Shown: positions 6,539-12,174 of the stretch, one piece after another
How positions within the stretch are numbered: position 1 is the first letter of the stretch
How the letters are laid out: each line of letters begins with the position of its first letter
Origin: Chloroflexota bacterium
Lineage (GTDB): Bacteria; Chloroflexota; Anaerolineae; UBA3071
DNA: 12,174 nucleotides
Assembly: GCA_014383605.1 (NCBI GenBank)
Contig: JACNHM010000504.1
Coordinates: 1 to 12,174 of the forward strand
Reading direction: 5' to 3'
Program-made: the position numbers and the translations under genes
The notes under the pieces: generated by a model
What the model saw: only the letters and a program-made list of their open reading frames with translations
Database searches by the model: none
What the model was told of the DNA's origin: nothing

Positions 6539-7402
6539 ATGAAACAACGATCATTAACTGCTCAGGGAGTCCCAGGTGAGCGGCGTGAATGGCGGATCAA
6601 TTGGAGTCGGATCCTCGGTATGGCGGTGATGGTCGCCATCGCTGTCGCCATCATCGTCCCGATGCTGCCGCTCGCTACCTGGTCTCTCAGCTTCAGGTGG
6701 TACTTTCCCGATGTGATTCCGGCCTCGTTGAGCATGCGGGCCTGGAAGTACGTCTTTTCGGAGGCTTCAAAAGCTCCCCAGGCAGTAATTCAGGGGGGAC
6801 AAATCTCTCTGGTAGCTACGTTGTTCTCCCTTGTCATTGGTATTCCCGCCGGGCGAGCGTTGGGATTGCACAAGTTCCGGGGCAAGCGGCTGGTCCAGTT
6901 CCTCATCCTGGCCCCTACCATCATTCCACCATTGTCGGTAGCGATGGGCATCCACGTGGCTTTCATCCGCTATGGGTTGGCGGCTAAGACGTTGGGCGTT
7001 ATGCTGGTGCATCTTATCCCCACCACACCTTACGTGGTGATGGTCATGGCCAGTGTCTTCGCCAACTACGACCCTGAGTACGAGGAGCAGGCCCAAACGC
7101 TGGGGGCTGGACTGCTGCGGACATTTATCCATATTACCCTTCCGGCGATTTTCCCCGGCATTATGGTCGGGGGGATGTTCGCTTTCATCATTTCCTGGGG
7201 TCAATATATTCTTACCCTACTCATCGGTGGCGGGCGCGTGATCACATTGCCCGTGCTTTTATTCTCCTTCGCTGCTAGCGGTGATAATGCTGTGACGGCC
7301 GCACTGTGCGTTCTGTTCGTAGCGCCAGCTATCATAATACTGATATTCACCTCCAAGTACCTGACAGGAGAGAGTGCTGCATTAGGGGGGTTCGGGGCAT
7401 GA
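6539..7402 (+). CDS. ABC transporter permease (second inner-membrane subunit)
   Basis: A 287-residue membrane protein, the partner of the permease encoded just upstream. After a polar, arginine-rich N-terminus (residues 1-24) come hydrophobic segments at about 25-50, 87-108, 118-143, 152-174, 203-229 and 250-272. The EAA coupling loop is at about 180-207: 'EYEEQAQTLGAG' then 'LPAIFPG'. The start at 6539 is set by the GAGGTGG site; an upstream ATG at 6509 would add ten polar residues overlapping the previous gene and is less likely. Its last codons overlap the ATPase start as ATGA (7399-7402), showing tight translational coupling of the two genes. Confidence 0.9.
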   Translation: MKQRSLTAQGVPGERREWRINWSRILGMAVMVAIAVAIIVPMLPLATWSLSFRWYFPDVIPASLSMRAWKYVFSEASKAPQAVIQGGQISLVATLFSLVIGIPAGRALGLHKFRGKRLVQFLILAPTIIPPLSVAMGIHVAFIRYGLAAKTLGVMLVHLIPTTPYVVMVMASVFANYDPEYEEQAQTLGAGLLRTFIHITLPAIFPGIMVGGMFAFIISWGQYILTLLIGGGRVITLPVLLFSFAASGDNAVTAALCVLFVAPAIIILIFTSKYLTGESAALGGFGA

Positions 7403-8448
7403 CACAAGTGCATCTGCATAAGCTCAGCAAGGTCTTTCACGGCAAGGAGGAAGTGCATGCCGTGAAGAACCTCGATCTGGAAATCGCCTCTGGCAAGATC
7501 ACCGCCCTGTTGGGGCCTTCCGGGTGCGGTAAGACGACCACTTTGAAGATGATCGCTGGATTGTTGCGGCCCACCGCGGGTGATGTAACTTTTAATGGCC
7601 AATCGGTCCTCAGCGTCCCCGCCGAGAAGCGGGGCGCGGCGATGGTCTTTCAGAATTACCTGCTGTTCCCCTACATGTCGGTGGGAGAGAACGTGGGCTT
7701 TGGGCTGCGCATGCAGCGCATGGACAAGGGCATCATCAGGGAGAAAGTGAGTGAGATGCTTGAACTGGTGCGGCTGCCCGGCTACGAAGAGCGACGGCCC
7801 AAGCAACTCTCCGGCGGGCAGCAGCAGCGCGTGGCCCTGGCCCGTGCCCTGATCATCGAACCCAAGGTGCTGCTCCTGGACGAGCCACTGAGTAACCTGG
7901 ACGCCCACCTGCGGGACGAGATGCGGGAACTCATCCTCAGCATCCAACGCCAACTGGGCATCACCACCATCTTCGTCACCCACGATCAGGAGGAGGCGGT
8001 AGTGCTTGCCGATACCATCGCCCTGATGTTCGATGGACGACTGCATCAGTTCGACGTGCCCAACGCTTTCTACGAATGCCCGGCCAGCGCCAGGATCGCT
8101 CGCTTCTTCGGCGGCGTCAACTTCCTGGAGGGCGTCAAGCGCGGGGAGCAGGTGGAGACGCCGCTGGGCGTGCTGCACATCAGTCGCCAGCACATCGCCG
8201 ACGGCCCCGTGATTCTCACCGTCCGCCCAGAGAATCTGCGTCTGGGAGAAAGCGGGGAGAACGCTATCCAGGCCCGTATCCGTAGCCACGTGTACGTGGG
8301 CACGCATGCTCGTTTCAAGATAGAGGCAGACAAGTGGCAGTTCGAGGTGGTGGCAGAGGCAGCCAGCGTGGAGCGGTTCCGAGACGGAGAGGTGCTGCCC
8401 TTGAAGTTCCCTCGCCAGAAGATCTGGCTGGTGCCGCCGGAAGATTAG
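7399..8448 (+). CDS. ABC transporter ATP-binding protein with C-terminal TOBE-like domain
   Basis: A 349-residue cytosolic ATPase that powers the importer. Counted from ATG 7399: Walker A 'GPSGCGKTT' (39-47), Q-loop Gln85, signature 'LSGGQQQR' (137-144), Walker B 'LLLDEP' (158-163), D-loop 'SNLD' (165-168) and switch His195 ('VTHDQEEA'). All catalytic residues are intact. Residues from about 240 to 349 form a TOBE/MOP-type extension ('LTVRPENLRLG', 'THARFKIEADKW'), typical of the large CUT1/POPT-type ATPases for sugars, polyamines and oxyanions; E. coli YnjD, as I recall, is much shorter. The frame is open further upstream, but the ATGA overlap and AGGGGGG (7384-7390), 8 nt before 7399, fix the start. 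It follows the binding protein and two permeases in standard operon order. Confidence 0.95.
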   Translation: MTQVHLHKLSKVFHGKEEVHAVKNLDLEIASGKITALLGPSGCGKTTTLKMIAGLLRPTAGDVTFNGQSVLSVPAEKRGAAMVFQNYLLFPYMSVGENVGFGLRMQRMDKGIIREKVSEMLELVRLPGYEERRPKQLSGGQQQRVALARALIIEPKVLLLDEPLSNLDAHLRDEMRELILSIQRQLGITTIFVTHDQEEAVVLADTIALMFDGRLHQFDVPNAFYECPASARIARFFGGVNFLEGVKRGEQVETPLGVLHISRQHIADGPVILTVRPENLRLGESGENAIQARIRSHVYVGTHARFKIEADKWQFEVVAEAASVERFRDGEVLPLKFPRQKIWLVPPED

Positions 8449-8481
8449 TCTGCCAGATCGGAGGCAAGTAAGGGAGCCGAT

Positions 8482-9375
8482 ATGGAGATTGGGTTGGTTG
8501 GGGTTGGGACGATGGGCATCTTGGTCGCCTCGACACTGGTGAAAGCCGGTTACCGTGTGGTGGCGTATGACGTCAATCCACACGCCTTGCAGCGAGCGCA
8601 GGATCTCGGAGCCGTCCCGGTGGGTCACCCTCAGAACGTGGCCGAGCAGACAGAGACAATCCTTCTCGTCCTGCCTGGGCCACCGCAGGTTGAGGCTGTA
8701 GTCACGGGTGATCATGGCCTGCTGGCTAGAGCGCAATCAGGGCAGGTCATCGTTGATATGAGCACGGTGGACCCAGCAACGACGCGCCGGATGGGCGCCC
8801 GCGCGGAGGAGGTCGGTGTGCCCTATCTCGACGCTCCCATCCTGGGACGCCCCAGTGCTCTTGGCCGTTGGGTGCTGCCAGTAGGGGGCGATTCGGCAAT
8901 AGTCGCTCGCTGTCGTCCCCTCCTAGAGGTGCTGGCCCGCAAGGTCATCCATGTCGGCCCCTTGGGCGCTGGCAATACGCTCAAACTGCTGAATGCCCTG
9001 ATGTTCTCGGCCATCAACGCCATGACCGCCGAGATGATGGCCATCTCCATGAAGGCAGGATTGTCCCCTAAAGTACTCTTCGAGACTATAGCCGCGAGTC
9101 AGGCAGCCACTGTCAGCGGCCTCTTCAAAGAAGTCGGTTCGAAGATCATTGCCCGTGACTTCACGCCCATTTTCCCTATTGATCTGCTGTGCAAGGACAA
9201 CCGGCTGGCTATCGCCATGGCCAGGGCCTGTGATGCGCCGCCCGTTCTCGCTAACACGGTGCAGGTGCTGAACGAACTAGCTAGTGCCAGGGGGTTGGGC
9301 GCCGAGGATACCAGCGCCCTGGTAAAGGTTTACGAGGCCCTGTTGGACGTAGAGTGGGACGATTCTCAAGAGTGA
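8482..9375 (+). CDS. Beta-hydroxyacid dehydrogenase (3-hydroxyisobutyrate / tartronate semialdehyde reductase family)
   Basis: A 297-residue NAD(P)-dependent oxidoreductase that should interconvert a 3-hydroxyacid and its semialdehyde or ketoacid. The N-terminal Rossmann domain begins with 'GLVGVGTMG' (4-12) and ends its second strand in 'VVAYDVN'. The C-terminal helical domain carries the catalytic lysine Lys168 with Asn171 in 'GAGNTLKLLN'. The substrate-binding motif, normally DAPVSGG, reads Asp117-Ala-Pro-Ile-Leu-Gly-Arg-Pro, so the Ser-Gly-Gly part is replaced; variants with this G-R-P form occur in uncharacterised branches of the family. AAGGGAG at 8470-8476 lies 5 nt before the ATG. The gene starts 33 bp after the ATPase gene and probably shares its transcript, suggesting it acts on the imported compound or a product of it. 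Confidence 0.88.
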   Translation: MEIGLVGVGTMGILVASTLVKAGYRVVAYDVNPHALQRAQDLGAVPVGHPQNVAEQTETILLVLPGPPQVEAVVTGDHGLLARAQSGQVIVDMSTVDPATTRRMGARAEEVGVPYLDAPILGRPSALGRWVLPVGGDSAIVARCRPLLEVLARKVIHVGPLGAGNTLKLLNALMFSAINAMTAEMMAISMKAGLSPKVLFETIAASQAATVSGLFKEVGSKIIARDFTPIFPIDLLCKDNRLAIAMARACDAPPVLANTVQVLNELASARGLGAEDTSALVKVYEALLDVEWDDSQE

Positions 9376-9420
9376 GATCAGCCCACGTATGCATGACATC
9401 TACGGAGAGAGGTAACCATC

Positions 9421-10842
9421 ATGCCCGAAATCTTGCTCGACTACGGTGATGGATTAATGCCTGTTCGAGTGCCGGACGGCGCCACGGTTGTGCGCTACGG
9501 TGAGACATACGTAGACCCACCGGAAGTGGATCCCTGGGAGGCAACACGCCAGGCACTGGAGAACCCCCTGGGCATGCCACCATTGCGAGAACTGGCCAAG
9601 CCCGGCGATAAGGTGGTCATCGCTTTTCCCGACCGGGTGAAGGGCGGTGCACACCCGCGGGCTCACCGCCGGGTGTCTATCCCGTTGATACTAGAAGCCC
9701 TTCAGGATGCTGGGGTGGAATTGGATAATATCACCCTGCTTTGCGCTATGGGACTACATCGGAAGAACACCTTAGAGGAACTCTATTGGTACTTGGGAAA
9801 GAACATCGTAGATGCTTTCTGGCCCGACCGCCTGGTGATGCACGATGCGGAAGACCCGAATGGCATCCTAGACCTGGGCACCGATGAGATGGGCAATGTC
9901 GTCACCTGCAACCGGCTGGCCGCTGAGGCCGATCTAACTATCATTATTGGCCATGTGCAGGGGAATCCCTATGGTGGTTACAGCGGTGGCTATAAGATGG
10001 CCACTACCGGACTCACAACTTGGAGTTCTATTCGCTGTCACCACTGCCCAGAGACTATGCACCGTGACGACTTCCTCCCGGCATCCACTCACAGCCGCAT
10101 GTGCCGACAATTTGACTCCATTGGCAAGGCCATGGAGCGAGGGATAGGAAAGCGTTTCTTCGCTGTGGACGCAGTGCTGGGGACTCATGCCCAGGTGCTG
10201 GGGGTATACGCTGGTGCCGTGGACGAGGTGCAGAAAGCAAGCTGGCCGCTAGCAGACCAACGCACCAACGTGGAACTCGACGTGACTCAGCCATTTGACG
10301 TAATGGTGTATGGGCTACCTCGAACCTTCCACTATGGGCCGGGTATGGGTACCAATCCCATTTTCATGTTGCAGGCTATCGGCGCACAACTCGTGAGATG
10401 CTACGGTGTGTTCCGCGAAGGTGGTGTAATCATTGCACCTTCGGCGTGTGATGGTTGGTTCAATGAGTCTTGGTTCCCTTCTTATGAGCGCGCCTACGAG
10501 AAACTCCAAGAGACTACCGACTTCGCAGACATCTTTCAGTTTGAAGACGAACTGGCGAGGGATCCTGACGCCATTCATAAGTATCGGCACAACTACACTT
10601 TCCACCCTGCTCACCCTCTTTCGATGATTTCCATGGGGGCGATCGCGCACCAGCGGGCAAATGCGGTGCTCATCCCCGGTGCGCGCAGGGCACGCTATGC
10701 CCGTAGCATGGGATGTATTCCGACCAAGACCTTCGAGGATGCCCTAGTACGTGCCGAACGCTACGTCGGCAAGAATCCTCGGATCTTGGTTGTGCCAGAG
10801 GCTTTCCGCCACGTTGGTGTGCACTTATACCTGCGTGGCTGA
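9421..10842 (+). CDS. LarA-like (DUF2088) nickel-pincer racemase/epimerase homologue
   Basis: A 473-residue cytosolic protein, somewhat longer than typical LarA (about 420-430). LarA racemises lactate with a nickel-pincer nucleotide (NPN) tethered to a lysine. Landmarks match: Asp71 in 'FPDR', His113 in 'AMGLHRKNT' (LarA His108), 'GGYSGGYKMATTG' with Lys192 (the cofactor-binding Lys184), and His207-His208 in 'SIRCHH' exactly where nickel ligand His200 falls (lysine + 16). However, the second catalytic histidine of LarA (His174, ten residues before the lysine) is Asn182 here, and Arg75 corresponds to Lys74. It is therefore unlikely to be a plain lactate racemase; LarA homologues acting on other 2-hydroxyacids, including sugar acids, are known. 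No LarB, LarC or LarE cofactor genes are in the window. GGAGAGAGG at 9404-9412 lies 8 nt before ATG. Confidence 0.82.
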   Translation: MPEILLDYGDGLMPVRVPDGATVVRYGETYVDPPEVDPWEATRQALENPLGMPPLRELAKPGDKVVIAFPDRVKGGAHPRAHRRVSIPLILEALQDAGVELDNITLLCAMGLHRKNTLEELYWYLGKNIVDAFWPDRLVMHDAEDPNGILDLGTDEMGNVVTCNRLAAEADLTIIIGHVQGNPYGGYSGGYKMATTGLTTWSSIRCHHCPETMHRDDFLPASTHSRMCRQFDSIGKAMERGIGKRFFAVDAVLGTHAQVLGVYAGAVDEVQKASWPLADQRTNVELDVTQPFDVMVYGLPRTFHYGPGMGTNPIFMLQAIGAQLVRCYGVFREGGVIIAPSACDGWFNESWFPSYERAYEKLQETTDFADIFQFEDELARDPDAIHKYRHNYTFHPAHPLSMISMGAIAHQRANAVLIPGARRARYARSMGCIPTKTFEDALVRAERYVGKNPRILVVPEAFRHVGVHLYLRG

Positions 10843-10954
10843 GGTTTGGCTTGATACGTCGCTAGTGGTTTCGGGCCTCGGCAGCCCCAAGGGCGGCCTG
10901 TTGCATGGTCTTCGGTGGCGCGGTGGCACGACCGCAATCATCCCATCACGTAGA
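10843..10954. other. 112-bp spacer between the LarA-like and ARH-family genes
   Basis: No gene, clear promoter or terminator could be identified. The only structure is a weak short stem, GCCC-CAA-GGGC, around 10883-10893. The spacer is longer than the others in this part of the locus, and the ARH-family gene lacks a good Shine-Dalgarno sequence at 10955, so its start or transcription unit may differ from the preceding genes. Confidence 0.4.
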
Positions 10955-12127
10955 ATGAGCGTTTCTCAATCTCTCGAAGATACAATCCTGTTCGACAAGA
11001 CCTACGCTTCCATGCTGGCGGGTGCTATTGGCGATGCCATGGGCGGTCCCGTGGAAGGTTGGCACTACGAGCGCATCGTCGAAGCGTATGGCGTCGTGAA
11101 TACCCTGCTGCCGTACGACCAATCGCCCGATTATCATTCCCATTTCGCCATTGCGCCTGGCACCGTCACCGATGATACCCGCCTCAAGCATCTGCTCTGT
11201 CAGGCCATCATGGCCCGCGGCGACCTGCCCCGGCGCGGCGATGTGGTCAAAACGCTTGCCGATGCCTACTACGCTGCTCAGACCGACCTGGAGCGGGGAT
11301 TCTTGGAGGAATATGTCCTGGGCGGCATGCACGGCGAGGCGAAACTGATCTGGGGCGGGCAGCCGACCAACGGCCTCATCATGGCCAACTCGCCGCTGGG
11401 TCTCATCTGCCCGGCCGATCCCGAGCGGGCCTTCGCCTTGTCCTACGACGTGGACTTCATCAGCGATGGCTACGCTAAATACTCGGCGGCGATGGCGGCA
11501 GCGGCTGTTGCCGCGGCCATGCGCCCCCAGGCAACGGTAGCTTCGGTCGTCGAGGAGGTCTTGGCGGCCAGCCAAGCGCACCGCGCGGAAGGGGAACTTG
11601 CGCGCCAGTGGCATTGGTACGAGCATGTCTTCCAGATAAACGAAAGTCTGGTCAAGAGGGCTGTGGAGATCGCTGCTCATCACGCCGATGTCTTCAGCCT
11701 GCGGGCGGAGTTCTATGAGCATCTGCAGGTCAGCCCCCTGGGTTCGGAGGCCGGGCAGACGCTGGCCGTGGCCCTGGGCATGCTCGTCGCCGCCGGTGGC
11801 GACCTGCGGCAGACTCTCATCGGCCTGTCTGCGTGCGACGCACAGGCAGGCCTGTCTGCGTGCGACGCACAGGCAGGCTGCGTCAACTACGGGCGCGACA
11901 ACGACAGTTACGCCAGCGTGGCCGGCGCCATCGCCGGCGCGCTGCAGGGCACGGGCGCCATTCCCGCCGGGTGGCGGCGCACGGTGGAAGCGGCCAATCC
12001 GGAGCCGGACATGCGGGCACTGGTTGGGGCTGGCGCAAGTGGCTCTGCGGCGGCTGCACAAAATGCAGACATTGGTCACCGAAGTCACTGCACTGATGAA
12101 TGGGGTTCACCGGAGTTTGGAGTATGA
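10955..12127 (+). CDS. ADP-ribosylglycohydrolase-family protein with repeat insertion and probable C-terminal frameshift
   Basis: A 390-residue protein of the ARH fold, an all-helical hydrolase using two divalent metals to cleave N- or O-glycosidic ADP-ribose bonds; distant members have unknown substrates. The N-terminus 'SMLAGAIGDAMGGPVEG' (19-35) and metal motif 'TDDT' (Asp73, Asp74, Thr75) are typical, and the second metal motif 'GRDNDS' has Asp315, Asp317 and Ser318. Directly before that motif, residues 290-307 are two copies of a nine-residue unit, GLSACDAQA, encoded by a tandem 27-bp repeat. The last ~35 residues look non-native, while the +1 frame encodes a helical ending that stops at 12131. 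The start at ATG 10955 fits the family N-terminus but has no clear ribosome site; the open frame back to 10751 overlaps the LarA-like gene. It follows that gene by 112 bp. Confidence 0.85.
   Translation: MSVSQSLEDTILFDKTYASMLAGAIGDAMGGPVEGWHYERIVEAYGVVNTLLPYDQSPDYHSHFAIAPGTVTDDTRLKHLLCQAIMARGDLPRRGDVVKTLADAYYAAQTDLERGFLEEYVLGGMHGEAKLIWGGQPTNGLIMANSPLGLICPADPERAFALSYDVDFISDGYAKYSAAMAAAAVAAAMRPQATVASVVEEVLAASQAHRAEGELARQWHWYEHVFQINESLVKRAVEIAAHHADVFSLRAEFYEHLQVSPLGSEAGQTLAVALGMLVAAGGDLRQTLIGLSACDAQAGLSACDAQAGCVNYGRDNDSYASVAGAIAGALQGTGAIPAGWRRTVEAANPEPDMRALVGAGASGSAAAAQNADIGHRSHCTDEWGSPEFGV
11822..11875. repeat. Two perfect tandem copies of a 27-bp dyad repeat inserted in coding sequence
   Basis: Positions 11822-11848 and 11849-11875 are identical. 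The core CCTGTCTGCGTGC is followed by GACGCACAGGCA, and each copy can fold on itself: the left segment from 11822 pairs imperfectly with the right segment to 11852, and GTGCG-A-CGCAC is an exact central dyad. The unit length is a multiple of three, so it adds GLSACDAQA twice without a frameshift. The pattern looks like a small dispersed hairpin repeat that landed in the gene and duplicated. Confidence 0.9.
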
Positions 12128-12174
12128 CTGATCCTTCTCACGACGCAGACAGCAACGAGGGAACGGCGCATGGG
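12124..12174 (+). CDS. 5' end of a following gene, product unknown
   Basis: An ATG at 12124 opens a frame with no stop to the end of the window: 17 codons starting MTDPSHDADSNEGTAHG. GGAG at 12112-12115 lies 8 nt upstream, a good ribosome site. The start overlaps both possible stops of the ARH-family gene (12125-12127 and 12129-12131), as is usual for translationally coupled genes. The polar, acidic N-terminus is not recognisable, so no function is proposed. Confidence 0.5.
   Translation, partial: MTDPSHDADSNEGTAHG

Noticed and set aside
7201..8736. Long open frame of 511 codons on the minus strand
   Set aside because: It lies antisense to the ATPase gene, whose motifs are all intact, and its translation is His/Gln/Leu-rich without recognisable domains; it is a by-product of GC-rich codon usage.
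8983..8997. Loss of the catalytic asparagine in the beta-hydroxyacid dehydrogenase
   Set aside because: The family motif places Asn three residues after the lysine, and Asn171 is present in K-L-L-N; only the following, variable position is Ala.
10751..10954. N-terminal extension of the ARH-family gene
   Set aside because: The extra 68 codons overlap the LarA-like gene and do not resemble the family; ATG 10955 gives a normal N-terminus.
11822..11875. Short CRISPR-like repeat
   Set aside because: The two 27-bp units abut directly with no spacer and are translated in frame; this is a tandem repeat insertion.
10946..12088. Open frame of 380 codons on the minus strand
   Set aside because: It mirrors the ARH-family gene, whose metal motifs are clear; the antisense protein shows no family features.

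Overview
The window is a GC-rich stretch in which every supported gene lies on the + strand and gaps are mostly short. It reads as one catabolic and transport locus, probably two or three transcription units. The clearest hint at the source organism is the substrate-binding lipoprotein: its lipobox is followed by a low-complexity Ala/Pro/Thr/Glu linker of the kind common in Chloroflexota (Anaerolineae-like) solute-binding proteins. Frequent GTG starts, hairpin repeats inside a gene and many metal-dependent sugar enzymes fit an environmental Chloroflexota genome. This assignment is inference, not proof.

Layout: the 3' end of a uroporphyrinogen-decarboxylase-like (URO-D) gene (1-291) is followed at 13-bp spacings by two zinc-dependent medium-chain dehydrogenases (305-1351 and 1365-2411). 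A MITE-like element of about 150 bp (2421-2570), with imperfect terminal inverted repeats and an 11-bp flanking direct repeat, separates these from a fucose/arabinose-isomerase-fold protein (2603-4048). A 255-bp gap rich in secondary structure (4049-4303) precedes a four-gene ABC importer. It consists of a binding lipoprotein (4304-5587), a strong intercistronic hairpin, two permeases (5653-6525 and 6539-7402) and an ATPase (7399-8448). The binding protein carries the signatures of the YnjB family, so this is a YnjBCD-like importer whose permease is split into two genes. Next come a beta-hydroxyacid dehydrogenase (8482-9375), a LarA-like (DUF2088) protein (9421-10842), an ADP-ribosylglycohydrolase-family gene (from 10955) that carries an inserted tandem repeat and a probable C-terminal frameshift, and the first 17 codons of another gene (12124 to the end).

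How they may work together: the importer would bring in a small, probably polyhydroxylated or acidic solute. The zinc dehydrogenases, the isomerase-like enzyme, the LarA-like enzyme and the beta-hydroxyacid dehydrogenase would then oxidise, isomerise or epimerise it. I do not recognise this gene combination as a described pathway, and the substrate cannot be named from sequence alone. No regulator, tRNA, rRNA or CRISPR array is visible. No convincing sigma-70 promoter could be assigned by eye.
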